A stretch of DNA of 64,000 bases, taken from assembly GCA_963750495.1 (NCBI GenBank), contig CAVVQV010000008.1, forward strand, positions 124,001 to 188,000. Direction: 5' to 3'. Numbering within the stretch: position 1 is the stretch's first letter; every line of letters starts with the position of its first letter. A program made the translations under genes and the position numbers. Below, piece after piece: positions 41,932-52,181 of the stretch. The stretch comes from JANLYC01 sp963750495. Its GTDB lineage: Bacteria > Actinomycetota > Actinomycetes > Propionibacteriales > Nocardioidaceae. Below the pieces are notes generated by a model. It did not search any database, was not told the origin of the DNA, and was given only the letters and a program-made list of their open reading frames with translations.

Positions 41932-43452
41932 TCAGACGCAGGGCGCCATGACCTTCTGGACCCGGGCCTGGGCGGCCGGGTTGTCGGCGAAGAACGTCGG
42001 GTCGGTCAGTTTGGCGACCGGGAACGCCCCCACCAGCCGGCCGGCCATGCACCTGGCAGTGCTGCCCGTCGCCCCCGAGCGCAGGATGCCGATGCCGAGG
42101 TAGGTCCGGGTGGCGGCCAGCGCGACGGCGTCCTCCGATGCGTCCTTGCCCGCCTGCGCGGCGTGGCCGGGGTCGCAGGACTGGAACTGCACCAGCTTGC
42201 CGTCGCGGGTGACCGACGACGATGAGCCGGGCACTGCGGCGACCCAACGCTGTAGTGCGGTGAACATCACCGTGCTGTCCCGTGGGGTTCGCCCCTGGTA
42301 CGCGAGCCGCGCGCAGGACGTGCCGTTGCGTTCGAACGCGACGTACGCGTCTCCGCCCCAGCCGTCTGCGGCCGCGAGCGCATCGGCCACAGGCAGTCGC
42401 TCGGCAAGCATCAGGTACCAGGTCATCACGCCGAATTCTCCGGAGTCGAACGTCTTCTCGTCGGTCTGCACCTTCGGAACGCTGACCTCGGTCGCATCGG
42501 TGTCGCCGGCCAGCACCAGGAAGGGGTCGAGCAGTGCGGACTCGTGGGTCGGCGCGTCGCGGAACAGGTCGTCGACGGCGGCGTTGCCTCCGTCAGCGGC
42601 CACGGTCTGCACCAGTGCCTGACCCAGGGTGTATGGAGAGGACAGCAGGGTGACGATCATCTTCGGGACCTGTGTGAGCTTCTTGCCCGCCTTGGCATTC
42701 TCGCGGTGCTGCGCGGCGTCGAGCGCCGTGCGTTGGTGAGCGGTCAGCGACTCCCGGTAGAGGGTCTGGACTCGCTCTGCGTCGCCTTCGGTGATGGCGT
42801 CCAGCACCGACGACGCTGTGGTGCTGGGGCCCTGGTCGGACTCCTTGCGCAGCTGCTTCACCCGGTCGCCGAGGTTGAAGTGCTGGTCCTGCAAGGCGTG
42901 GGTGAGCTCGTGGACGAGCGTGGACCGGACGGCCGGGGTCAACAGGTGACCGCGGATGGTGATCGTCTTGTCGTCGAAGGAGTAGTACGCCAGGGTCGCC
43001 CCGCCGCTGAAGTCGTTGACTGCCGCGAACAGGTTGACGTCGCCGCTGATCAGACCGAACGCCCGCCACAGAGCGGTGGCCCGCTCGATCTCGATGCGGT
43101 CGCTCTTCTTGAGCTTCTTCGCATCGGTGGTGACGGTCTTCTCGAACTTTCCGGTAGCCAGGAATCTCACCTTGACCGGGTGCTCGAAGTCGAGGCCACG
43201 CAGCCTCTCGGCGATCTTCGCGTACGGAGCGATGCGGCTGTCCCACTTCTGCGGGTACGACGTCAAGGTGGGGGTCGTGTCTCGCGTGACCTGAGCTCCG
43301 TCGGGCTTCGGCTGCGTGAGCGCGAAGATCACCGCGACCGTGAGGAGCAGTGCCACCCCGACGCCTCCGCGGACGACCCACATCGAGACGTTGGGATCAG
43401 ATCCACCGACCGGTGCGTCCTGGTGCGGAGCCTGGTCCCCGAGGTCAGACAT
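41932..43452 (-). CDS. Membrane-anchored zinc metalloprotease-like protein
   Basis: 506 aa from ATG 43452, which has TAGGCT-N7 upstream. A charged N-terminus is followed by one membrane helix (about 26-46, WVVRGGVGVALLLTVAVIFAL), so the rest is extracytoplasmic. HELTH at 181-185 within STLVHELTHALQDQHFNLG is a complete HExxH zinc site. An acidic DAITEGDAERVQTLY segment about 35 residues later can supply the third ligand. The rest is helical and unassigned. A peptidase role is likely but not proven. It is related to nothing nearby. Confidence 0.75.
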   Translation of the reverse strand: MSDLGDQAPHQDAPVGGSDPNVSMWVVRGGVGVALLLTVAVIFALTQPKPDGAQVTRDTTPTLTSYPQKWDSRIAPYAKIAERLRGLDFEHPVKVRFLATGKFEKTVTTDAKKLKKSDRIEIERATALWRAFGLISGDVNLFAAVNDFSGGATLAYYSFDDKTITIRGHLLTPAVRSTLVHELTHALQDQHFNLGDRVKQLRKESDQGPSTTASSVLDAITEGDAERVQTLYRESLTAHQRTALDAAQHRENAKAGKKLTQVPKMIVTLLSSPYTLGQALVQTVAADGGNAAVDDLFRDAPTHESALLDPFLVLAGDTDATEVSVPKVQTDEKTFDSGEFGVMTWYLMLAERLPVADALAAADGWGGDAYVAFERNGTSCARLAYQGRTPRDSTVMFTALQRWVAAVPGSSSSVTRDGKLVQFQSCDPGHAAQAGKDASEDAVALAATRTYLGIGILRSGATGSTARCMAGRLVGAFPVAKLTDPTFFADNPAAQARVQKVMAPCV

Positions 43453-43609
43453 GCGCTGGAGCCTATCGCTCTTCCTAACCCGAAAACCGGTGAAACAGGT
43501 GAATTCCGACCAGCAGCTACTGTCCTGAGTACGGCGACCAGGCCTCGTCGGCCAAGGGATGCCGATCTTCCGGAAGACGAATGTCCGGAATGGGTCCTAC
43601 GGTGAGGAC

Positions 43610-44167
43610 ATGACGACGCCAACTGCCCCCTGGGAGCCACCGACCGCCGGGTCCGAGATCGAGCAGATCCTCGGCGCCCTCAACCGGTTGCGCTACACGT
43701 TCCGCTGGAAGGTCGATGGTCTGGACGCGGCCGGTCTCAACACCTCGTTCGGAGCGTCCGCGCTCACGCTGGGCGGCCTTCTCAAGCACCTCGCCGCCCA
43801 GGAGGACTACGCCTCCACGGTCAAGCTGGCCGGGGAGCCGATGGACGCGACCTGGGCTGACAACGGCTGGGACGGCAGCGACGACTGGGAGTTCGAGTCG
43901 GCCGCCGACGACAGTCCCGAACGGCTCTACGCGCTCTGGGACGGCGCCGTGGCCAGGTCACGCGCCCGGGTCGACGCAACGCTCGTCCGCGGTGGCCTCG
44001 ACCAGCCCGTGCACGTCTCGCGGCCGGACGGGCAGCACGCCAACCTGCGACGGCTGCTCTGCGACCAGATCGAGGAGTACGGGCGCCACACCGGTCATGC
44101 CGATCTGATCCGCGAAGCCGTGGACGGTCGGGTCGGGGAGGACCCGCCCAGGGACTGGGGGCCTTGA
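43610..44167 (+). CDS. DinB-family (DUF664) protein
   Basis: 185 aa from ATG 43610 with GGTGAGGA upstream. The longer frame from 43559 is rejected. The four-helix DinB fold is visible: EIEQILGALNRLRYTFRWKVDGLDAAGLNTSF, LGGLLKHLAAQEDYAS (first metal His), and LRRLLCDQIEEYGRHTGHADLIREAVDG (His-x3-His). DUF664 members include mycothiol-dependent and other thiol transferases of actinobacteria. A specific reaction cannot be stated. A TCTTCCGGAAGA palindrome lies 33 bp upstream (43566-43577), perhaps an operator. Confidence 0.87.
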   Translation: MTTPTAPWEPPTAGSEIEQILGALNRLRYTFRWKVDGLDAAGLNTSFGASALTLGGLLKHLAAQEDYASTVKLAGEPMDATWADNGWDGSDDWEFESAADDSPERLYALWDGAVARSRARVDATLVRGGLDQPVHVSRPDGQHANLRRLLCDQIEEYGRHTGHADLIREAVDGRVGEDPPRDWGP

Positions 44168-44185
44168 CGTGCGCTTCTGCCTCGG

Positions 44186-44629
44186 CTACGGCTTCGCCGG
44201 CTCCAGGGTCAGCGAGATCGAGTTGATGCAGTAGCGCGCGTCGTTGGGGTTGTCGTAGCCCTCACCGAGGAACAGGTGCCCGAGGTGCGAGTCGCAGGTC
44301 GAGCAGCGCACTTCGGTTCGTGTCATGCCGAGCGAGCGGTCTTCGATCAGCGTGACGCCGTCGGTCTCGCTGGGGGCCCAGAACGACGGCCAGCCGCAGT
44401 GCGAGTCGAACTTGGTGTCGGAGCGGAACAGCTCGGCGCCGCAGGCCCGACAGCGGTAGACGCCTTCGGTCTTGGTGTCGACGTACTCGCCGGTCCACGG
44501 CCGCTCGGTGCTTGCCTTGCGCAGGACGTCGTACTCCGCGGGGCTGAGCTCCGCGCGCCACTCCGCGTCGGTCTTGGTCACGTGCTGCCCCGTCGTTGCG
44601 TCGGTGGTGGAAGTCTCAGTGCTCTCCAT
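44186..44629 (-). CDS. msrB: Peptide methionine (R)-S-oxide reductase
   Basis: 147 aa from ATG 44629, with TACGCT-N6-ATG, so probably leaderless. Two zinc CxxC pairs are present (YRCRACGAEL, RCSTCDSHLGH). The substrate pocket is FDSHCGWPSFWAP, and RYCINSISL carries the catalytic cysteine near the C-terminus. It reduces methionine-R-sulfoxide in proteins with thioredoxin-type donors. Length and order match single-domain MsrB. It is convergent with the DinB gene, 18 bp away. Confidence 0.94.
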   Translation of the reverse strand: MESTETSTTDATTGQHVTKTDAEWRAELSPAEYDVLRKASTERPWTGEYVDTKTEGVYRCRACGAELFRSDTKFDSHCGWPSFWAPSETDGVTLIEDRSLGMTRTEVRCSTCDSHLGHLFLGEGYDNPNDARYCINSISLTLEPAKP

Positions 44630-44722
44630 GACCTCAGCGTACGGGGCGCGTCGAGACGAGCCGAGGGTGAGCGGCGTCGACCACCAAACCGTAAGAGTTG
44701 ACGCGCCGAGCCGCGTCCGCCG

Positions 44723-47716
44723 CTAGGTGATCGTGATCGCCACCGTACGTGACACACCGAGCACGTGGTCACCGTCCGATGGCTTCACGATCCGGTACGA
44801 CGTGGTGCCCTTCTTCGCCTTCTTCGACGTGGTCAGGACGTAGCTGTAGAAGCTGTCCTGGTCGAGCGTGACAGTGTCGATGGACACCCACGTGGTGCCC
44901 TCGAGGGCCTGGACCAGCACCGTCTGGCCTTCGTGGTTGGGGGCGACGACACCGGCGAACATCGTCGAGTCACCCTTCTTCAGCTCGGTGCTGCCGACGG
45001 CCAGCGACAGCCGGGTGGCCACCTCGACCGTCACGCCAGGACTCGTGGCGGCTGCGTGCACGCTGTCCCCGGCGAACTCGACGCGGTAGTCGGTCGTCGC
45101 TCCCGGCGACACAGTGAAGGAGTAGGAGCCAGTGGGGCCTGTGGTCGTCGTCGCGCCGGTCGGGGCGAACGGATCCGAGCCCTGCCGTGACGTCAGTGCC
45201 ACGGTGGCTCCACTGATCGGACTGCCGTCGTCGTTGGTCAACGTTCCGCTCACAGCGGAGCTGGAACCGTAGACGACCGGCGTCGGTGACGACGTGGCCG
45301 TGAGCCCGGCGGCCGTGAGCCCGAGGTGCAGGTCCACCACCTGAGGGTCATGGTCGCTGACCTGGTCGTTGAACTCCGCGTTGACGTGCACGATGTCGTA
45401 GTCGTAGCCCTGGTTGGCCAGTCCGTCGCTGAGCAGGATGTGGTCGAGCACCTGCGAGTTGCCTTCGTACACGTAGGTGTAGCGCTCCTGGTCGGGCAGC
45501 GTGCCTGGCAGGTCGAGCAAGGCGGACCCGTTCTGGGTCAGCGCGGTGACGCTGTCCGAGTAGTCGAAGTCGTTGAGGTCACCGAGGACGACGATGTTGG
45601 CCTGCGGGTCGACATCGAGGATCTCGTGCACGAAGTGGTTGACCGTCTGTGCCTGAGTGACCCGCTTGGGCTCGGACCCCTGCACCGGCGGCTGGTTGGC
45701 GCCGTACAGCGGCTGGTCACCGCCCTTGCTGCTCCAGTGGTTGGCGACGACGAAGACCTGCTGCCCGCCGAACGTGAACTGGCCGGCCAGCGGGACCCGG
45801 GTCGAGGCCCAGGCAGCGTTGGCGGGATCGACGCGGCCGGGGGAGTGGGTCAGCTGCGGCGTTCCATCGGAGGCCGCAACGACGTCGGTGTCCTCGGTGG
45901 ACGTGCCCGGGTCGTGCTCGACGAACGACAACGGCGTGCCGTCCTGGATCAGGAATGCGACCCGGATGTTGCCGCCCGGTTCGCCACCCTCGGCGTCATT
46001 GACCGGGTCGATCTGCTGGTAGCTGTACGACGGGCCGCCCCGGTCGGCGATCGCGGTGATGAGCTCGTTGAGGGTCTGGTCGGCCGCGGTGGTGCCGTTG
46101 TCGGTGGCACCGTTGTTGTCCTGCACCTCTTCGAGCGCCACCAGGTCGGGTGCCTGGAGGTTGTCGACGATGATCTTCGCGAGGTCGTCGAACTTCGATG
46201 GGGGATCTGTCGGATCGAGGTTCTCGACGTTGAACGTCGCTACCGACAGCTCGTCGTTGGCAGCCTGCTGAGCCACCTCACGGGTGATGCCGCCGGACTG
46301 CAGAACCGGCGGCGTGCTGGCCACCAGGTGGAAGTTGGAGAAGTCGTAGCCGACGTTGCCGACCGCGTCGAGGTAGCCGTCCCCGACATTGGCGGGCGGA
46401 ACTGCGGTGCTGCTGTCGTCGAGGATGATCCGCTCGGGGTTGGGGTCACTCGGTAGCAGCACGATGCCACCGCGGTTCGTCTGTGTGCCGGATCCCTGCG
46501 GCACGATCGGCGTCTCGCCGTACGTCGTGTTGGTCGGTCCGACGACACGCGCGTTCGGGAGGTCGACCAGCATGCCCTCCAGGGACTCCCAGAAGTCGAT
46601 GCCGTCCTCGTTCGGCTGGTACTGGCCGCCGGTCTCGACGTTGATCTGGCCACCGGGTGGCGCGTCGTTGTCGATGACGGTGGTGGGCACGTGCAGTCCG
46701 TTCGGTCCGACCTCCGTGGGCGCAACGAGACCAGCGCTCGGGTCGACGACGGTGACGCTGGGCGTCACGATCTCCGTGGTGGTCAGTCCGTTCGCGCCCG
46801 GGCGGAACTCACTCACCTTGCCGTCGACGCTCACCGAAGTGCCCGGCTGGAGACCGGCACCCGGCGCCGACGAGGTGAAGACGTAGATGCCTGAGCTGGC
46901 GCCGGCCACGTACCCCGGCGCACTGGACCCACGCGGGTCCTGCAGGTAGAAGCCGCGGTTGTCGCGTGCCGTGATGACACCCGTCACGCCGGTGACGGTC
47001 TGACCGTTGTACGGCGAGAGATGTCCCGCCCCTTGGATCTGCGCGACGGTCGCGGCCGACGGTGGGATCACGCAGGCGCTGCCGCACGCGGTGGGAGAGG
47101 GCGCACCGGCCGTGAAGTCCGCGGCGTTGTCGTCGGTGTCGGTGCCGCTGCTGTTGCGGGCGATCGAGGTGGTGTTCGAGCTCGCGGGACCTTTCGTGCC
47201 TTCGTAGTCGTTGACGGTGCTGGCTCCCCAGCCGACGAAGTCCAGGACTCCGGCCGCGCTCGCGCACGTGCCGGCCGAGCAGGACAAGGCGCTCTGCGTC
47301 GATACCAGGGCGACCCGACCGGTCGTGCCACTCAGGTTGATGGACCCGGTGGCGTCGGGCGTGGGCAGGTCCGTGGTGCCTCCCGTCCCCGCACTCTCCT
47401 GGACCAGGTAGGTGGTCCCGGCGGGGATCCGGCCGCTCAGGTTCGTGACCTGGAACGAGCCGGTCCCTGCGGCAGAGTTGTACTGCACTGAGTAACCCGA
47501 GACGTCCACGGTCGACGTGCCGACGTTGCGGATCTCGATGAAGTCGTTCTTGTACGTCGCGCCGGAGTTGCCTCCACCGCCGTACACCTCGTTGATGACG
47601 AGGGTCGTGGACGGCGCGGCATCGGCCTGGAGGGCCGGTATCCCGAAGAGTGCGGTCGTGACGGTGCCGGGGAGAGCGGCGGCAAGCAACAGCCGACGCT
47701 TGTGATGTGCGCTCAC
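44723..47716 (-). CDS. Secreted ExeM/NucH-type extracellular nuclease
   Basis: 997 aa from GTG 47716 with AAAGGAC upstream. A signal peptide (RRLLLAAALPGTVTTALFGIPALQADAAP) leads to a lamin-tail domain (LVINEVYGGGGNSGATYKNDFIEIRN, residues 38-160). An OB-like domain follows (GVTGVITARDNRGFYLQDP, about 235-330), then the endonuclease/exonuclease/phosphatase domain (LSVATFNVENLDP, DLVALEEVQ, VVANHWSSKGGD, LGDLNDF, SDHDPQVVDL, about 495-800). The C-terminus has an Ig-like and a surface-adhesion-type beta domain. Two metal Asp/Glu and HxH ligands are visible. It should degrade extracellular DNA or nucleotides for phosphate. Confidence 0.88.
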   Translation of the reverse strand: MSAHHKRRLLLAAALPGTVTTALFGIPALQADAAPSTTLVINEVYGGGGNSGATYKNDFIEIRNVGTSTVDVSGYSVQYNSAAGTGSFQVTNLSGRIPAGTTYLVQESAGTGGTTDLPTPDATGSINLSGTTGRVALVSTQSALSCSAGTCASAAGVLDFVGWGASTVNDYEGTKGPASSNTTSIARNSSGTDTDDNAADFTAGAPSPTACGSACVIPPSAATVAQIQGAGHLSPYNGQTVTGVTGVITARDNRGFYLQDPRGSSAPGYVAGASSGIYVFTSSAPGAGLQPGTSVSVDGKVSEFRPGANGLTTTEIVTPSVTVVDPSAGLVAPTEVGPNGLHVPTTVIDNDAPPGGQINVETGGQYQPNEDGIDFWESLEGMLVDLPNARVVGPTNTTYGETPIVPQGSGTQTNRGGIVLLPSDPNPERIILDDSSTAVPPANVGDGYLDAVGNVGYDFSNFHLVASTPPVLQSGGITREVAQQAANDELSVATFNVENLDPTDPPSKFDDLAKIIVDNLQAPDLVALEEVQDNNGATDNGTTAADQTLNELITAIADRGGPSYSYQQIDPVNDAEGGEPGGNIRVAFLIQDGTPLSFVEHDPGTSTEDTDVVAASDGTPQLTHSPGRVDPANAAWASTRVPLAGQFTFGGQQVFVVANHWSSKGGDQPLYGANQPPVQGSEPKRVTQAQTVNHFVHEILDVDPQANIVVLGDLNDFDYSDSVTALTQNGSALLDLPGTLPDQERYTYVYEGNSQVLDHILLSDGLANQGYDYDIVHVNAEFNDQVSDHDPQVVDLHLGLTAAGLTATSSPTPVVYGSSSAVSGTLTNDDGSPISGATVALTSRQGSDPFAPTGATTTTGPTGSYSFTVSPGATTDYRVEFAGDSVHAAATSPGVTVEVATRLSLAVGSTELKKGDSTMFAGVVAPNHEGQTVLVQALEGTTWVSIDTVTLDQDSFYSYVLTTSKKAKKGTTSYRIVKPSDGDHVLGVSRTVAITIT

Positions 47717-47887
47717 AAGGTGTCCTTTGGTGCGACGAAGTCAGATATCGAGGTGAATCGACGGGTACCGGGCGGTACGGCCTAGACCCTAGGTGCCGAA
47801 CGTGACGTTTGGGAATCCTCTCGGTGGACTTTTCCCGACGAGGTCCGGAAGAGGGCCATCGGCCCGGGTCGCGGCTAGCCTGACCTC

Positions 47888-48967
47888 ATGGTGACGCCCG
47901 CGACTGAGATCGACGTGCAGGGCACAGCGGTAAGGGTGTCGAGTCCCGACCGGGTGGTCTTTCCGGCCACTGATCACACACCGGAAGCCACGAAGCTCGA
48001 TGTCGTGCGCTACTACGCCGCCGTCGGGCCCGGCATCCTGCGGGCTCTCCACCTCCGGCCGACGACGTTGGAGCGGTGGCCGAAGGGCGTCCATCCCGGC
48101 ATCAAGCAGGCCACCCGGACCGATCGGCAGGGCGACGCGTTCTACCAGAAACGCATTCCCAAGGGCGCTCCGCCGTACGTCGAGACGGCCACGATCCGGT
48201 TCCCGTCCGGTCGGTCGGCCGACGAGGTCTGCCCGACCGAGGCTGCGGTGGCTGCCTGGGCCGCACAGATCGGCACCATCACGTTCCACCCCTGGCCGGT
48301 GCGTCGCGCCGACGTCGAGCATCCCGACGAGCTGCGGCTCGACCTCGATCCCCAGCCGGGCACGGACTTCGCCGACGCGGTCGTCGTGGCAGGCGAGGCC
48401 CGCGTCCTGCTCGAAGAGCTAGGGATCCGCGGGTTTCCGAAGACCTCCGGCAACCGTGGCATCCACGTCTACGTCCGCATCGCGCCGCAATGGTCGTTCA
48501 CCGACGTACGTCACGCGGCCATCGCCTTCGGGCGCGAGCTGGCACGTCGCATGCCCGGTCGGGTGACGACGAACTGGTGGAAGGAGGAACGAGGCGAGAC
48601 GATCTTCGTGGACTACAACCAGAACGCGCGCGACCGCACGATCGCCAGCGCCTACTCGTTGCGGCCGTTACCGGGTGGTCCGGTCTCGACGCCGGTCAGC
48701 TGGGACGAGCTCCAGGGCCTCGACCCGCGCGCGTTCACGCTCCACACGCTGCCGAAGCGGTTCGCGGAGCTGGGTGATCTGCATGCGGAGATCGACGACG
48801 TCCAGCACTCCCTGCAACCTCTCCTCGACCTGTACGAACGGGATGTGGACGCCGGCCTGAGCGATCTTCCGTACCCGCCGGAGTATCCGAAGATGGCCGG
48901 CGAACCACCGCGGGTGCAACCCAGCCGGATGAACCAGGACAACTGGCCGAAGTCTGCGGACGCATGA
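47888..48967 (+). CDS. LigD-type polymerase/primase domain protein (NHEJ)
   Basis: 359 aa from ATG 47888, with TAGCCT-N6-ATG (leaderless). It shows the LigD PolDom order: LERWPKGVHPGIKQATRTDRQGDAFYQKRIPKGAP, ELRLDLDPQPGTDFADAV with the catalytic DLDP aspartates, GFPKTSGNRGIHVYVRI, RMPGRVTTNWWKEERGETIFVDYNQNARDRTIASAYSLRPLPGGPVSTPVSWDEL. It fills or extends DNA ends during non-homologous end joining. No ligase or nuclease domain is fused. A separate ATP ligase lies 3 kb downstream on the other strand. No ku gene is in the window. Confidence 0.9.
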   Translation: MVTPATEIDVQGTAVRVSSPDRVVFPATDHTPEATKLDVVRYYAAVGPGILRALHLRPTTLERWPKGVHPGIKQATRTDRQGDAFYQKRIPKGAPPYVETATIRFPSGRSADEVCPTEAAVAAWAAQIGTITFHPWPVRRADVEHPDELRLDLDPQPGTDFADAVVVAGEARVLLEELGIRGFPKTSGNRGIHVYVRIAPQWSFTDVRHAAIAFGRELARRMPGRVTTNWWKEERGETIFVDYNQNARDRTIASAYSLRPLPGGPVSTPVSWDELQGLDPRAFTLHTLPKRFAELGDLHAEIDDVQHSLQPLLDLYERDVDAGLSDLPYPPEYPKMAGEPPRVQPSRMNQDNWPKSADA

Positions 48968-49044
48968 CATCGGGAGGCTTGTCAGGATTGAGGCAGCTTC
49001 CTTGTGGGTATGTGAAAAGCACGCATCCATGAAGGGAGCCGGGC

Positions 49045-49563
49045 ATGTCGGCAGAGTCCAACGAGACCAGCGAGTTCAACGAGAACGTCAATCCTCCCGC
49101 CCAGGGCAGGATCGGTAATGACTACCACGAGGGTTCCGACCCGAACCCTGGCGGAGAGATCGACACGAGCGGGAGCACACTTCCGCCCTACGAGGGACGC
49201 AGCACCGGCGCTGATTTTCCGGGCGATCGCCCTGAGACCGGCACGGAGACGCAGCGCGGTGCGGGCGACGGCCTCACTTCGCCCGATCCTGACAGCACCC
49301 CCGGCGGTGCGACGGCCTCACCCGCCGACGAGCAGCCCGCATCGGAGATGCCCGAGACCGAAGGCGATGACCCCGGTGTCGGTCCCGCTCACACCGCCGG
49401 AACCACGCGCGGCGAGAACGTAGGGGACAGCGACGGTCAGGAGAGTGGTCGTTACGACACCGAGTCCGACGAAGGTGCTGGGCGGCCGGCCGGTGAGTCC
49501 ACGAACCGCGACCAGACGAGCGTGGATCCGCACGACGGCAACACCGACCGTACGACCGGCTAG
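49045..49563 (+). CDS. Acidic intrinsically disordered protein
   Basis: 172 aa from ATG 49045 with GAAGGGAG upstream. The whole sequence is low complexity, rich in Gly, Asp, Glu, Thr, Ser, Pro and Asn, with no Cys and very few hydrophobics (GNDYHEGSDPNPGGEIDTSGS; GDSDGQESGRYDTESDEG). It has no recognisable domain and no signal peptide. Composition is like desiccation- or stress-associated hydrophilins, which is inference only. It sits between the two NHEJ genes. Confidence 0.6.
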   Translation: MSAESNETSEFNENVNPPAQGRIGNDYHEGSDPNPGGEIDTSGSTLPPYEGRSTGADFPGDRPETGTETQRGAGDGLTSPDPDSTPGGATASPADEQPASEMPETEGDDPGVGPAHTAGTTRGENVGDSDGQESGRYDTESDEGAGRPAGESTNRDQTSVDPHDGNTDRTTG

Positions 49564-49667
49564 TCAGGTCCGAAGCACGGGCATGTCGGCCCGGAGATCG
49601 CACGCAGCGCGGCCGACGAGGCGACCTGACGATCCGGTCGACGGTTCGACTGGCAGGCTTGGCGGCT

Positions 49668-50066
49668 GTGAAGAGCGTCGATCTCGAAACCGTACGGTTG
49701 TTTCTGCATGTGCTCGCGGCGACGGTCTGGGTGGGCGGCCAGATCACGCTGGCTGCGCTCGTGCCTGCGTTACGCGCCGCCGGCGCGGACGTGCCCAAGG
49801 CTGCAGCGCAGGCGTTCAACCGGGTCGCCTGGCCCGCCTTCGGAGTACTGATCGCAACCGGTGTCTGGAACGTGCTGGCCGAGGGAGACCAGGGTCCGGA
49901 CTACCAGCACACGCTGTCGCTGAAGTACGCGCTCGTCGTGGCCTCCGGCCTGACCGCCTACCTGCACGCCAGGGCCGCCTCCCGACGAGCGATGGCGATC
50001 TTCGGGGCTTTGACCGGCCTGACGGCCCTGGCGACCCTGTTCGTGGGGATCATGCTGGCCGGGTGA
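49668..50066 (+). CDS. Small CopD-like membrane protein
   Basis: 132 aa from GTG 49668; a TTG three codons upstream is possible. Four membrane helices are predicted. FLHVLAATVWVGGQITLAALVPALR carries the His and WVGG pattern of the CopD/DUF2269 group of copper-resistance or heme-type membrane domains, then AWPAFGVLIATGVWNV and LSLKYALVVASGLTAYLHARA follow. The role is unclear. A copper or heme link is inferred only from family similarity. No known partner lies next to it. Confidence 0.68.
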   Translation: MKSVDLETVRLFLHVLAATVWVGGQITLAALVPALRAAGADVPKAAAQAFNRVAWPAFGVLIATGVWNVLAEGDQGPDYQHTLSLKYALVVASGLTAYLHARAASRRAMAIFGALTGLTALATLFVGIMLAG

Positions 50067-50180
50067 CGCGACCCGGCTACCCACGGCGCCGGCTGCGGAG
50101 GCCGCGTCCACGGCGGAACGGTAAGAATCCCGACAGATGTCGCCTGCCCGGTCACGGCTGGGACGCGGTAACGTCGCCGT

Positions 50181-50438
50181 ATGAGCGATGAACTTGAGGA
50201 GAACTGGGTCCCCGACGTAGCGCAAGGCGCTGAGGGTGAGGAACTGCACGAGAACTGGGTTCCCGATGTGGCGGACCGCGAGGCGCCGTCGGCCCATCCG
50301 GACCAGGAGTGGATCCCCGCCCACACGGTGATCGACGGGTTTGCCCGCGACGGTGACCACTACCGCTGCCTCTTCTGCAGCGGGAAGGTGCCGGCCCGAC
50401 AGGCCGACATCGACGCACACCGCGCTGAACACGCCTGA
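50181..50438 (+). CDS. Tiny C2H2-like zinc protein with ENWVPDVA repeats
   Basis: 85 aa from ATG 50181 (TAACGT-N6-ATG, leaderless pattern). The N-terminal half repeats ENWVPDVA at residues 7-14 and 24-31, with a degenerate EWIPAH at 43-48. The C-terminus is a zinc-finger-like C-x2-C-x13-H-x3-H (Cys63, Cys66, His80, His84; YRCLFCSGKVPARQADIDAHRAEH). Such bacterial C2H2-like modules occur, but this combination was not recognised. The acidic tryptophan repeats suggest protein-binding sticks. Function unknown. Confidence 0.65.
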   Translation: MSDELEENWVPDVAQGAEGEELHENWVPDVADREAPSAHPDQEWIPAHTVIDGFARDGDHYRCLFCSGKVPARQADIDAHRAEHA

Positions 50439-50469
50439 GCCAACGCCTGCTGACGCTGGGCGCGGGCTG

Positions 50470-51000
50470 CTACATGCCGGTGACGCCCTCGCCGCCGCCC
50501 GCCTCGGCATCGAAGGGCTCATGCTCGACCAGGTGCAGGATCGGTACGCCGAGGCGCCGTCTGGCCTTCGAAGCCCAGTCGAGGTGCAGGAACTCCTGCA
50601 CGACGTGCGGGCGCGTCATCACGATGACTTCCTCGGCCTGACGTGCGGTCGCCACCCGGTCGAGCGCCTCGATGGGGTCATCTGAGCTGAACTCGCCGGA
50701 GGCCTCATGACCGAGCGCCCGGATGGCCGCGGTGCTGATGGTCACGCTCGTCTCGGCATCCGCGTCGATCTGCTTCTGTGACTCGACGGCATCCATCTCG
50801 GTGGTCACGACCGGCGGCGCCGCCAGCACCTCACTGGCAGCCAGCGCACCCAGCGCGGTCTCGACTCTGGCGGCAGCGTTCTCACACGGGATCAGGACGT
50901 GGTAGTGCCGAGCGTCCTCGATACCTTCGTGCAGGGACACCACCTCGGCCGCGTCCCCCGCGCTCATGGCCTGCTCGGCCAGCACGATCACGTTGTACAT
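50470..51000 (-). CDS. Universal-stress-like cytosolic protein
   Basis: 176 aa from ATG 51000 with AAGGAG five bases upstream; the frame runs to 51036. It has alternating strand/helix structure (YNVIVLAEQAMSAGDAAEVVSLHEGIE, HYHVLIPCENAA) with a C-terminal Usp-like section (ARQAEEVIVMTRPHVVQEFLHLDWASKARRRLGVPILHLVEH). The G-x2-G-x9-G ATP-loop of classical UspA is absent. A stress role is a guess from fold and location. Confidence 0.65.
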   Translation of the reverse strand: MYNVIVLAEQAMSAGDAAEVVSLHEGIEDARHYHVLIPCENAAARVETALGALAASEVLAAPPVVTTEMDAVESQKQIDADAETSVTISTAAIRALGHEASGEFSSDDPIEALDRVATARQAEEVIVMTRPHVVQEFLHLDWASKARRRLGVPILHLVEHEPFDAEAGGGEGVTGM

Positions 51001-51085
51001 GACGCTCCTTCGTTCGCAGGGGCCTAACTCCATCATGCCCCCGCCGGACCCCTGTACCCAACCCCGTGTCGCGTGGAACCCCAGG

Positions 51086-52171
<1,086 letters not shown>

Positions 52172-52181
52172 GGACGGGCGC

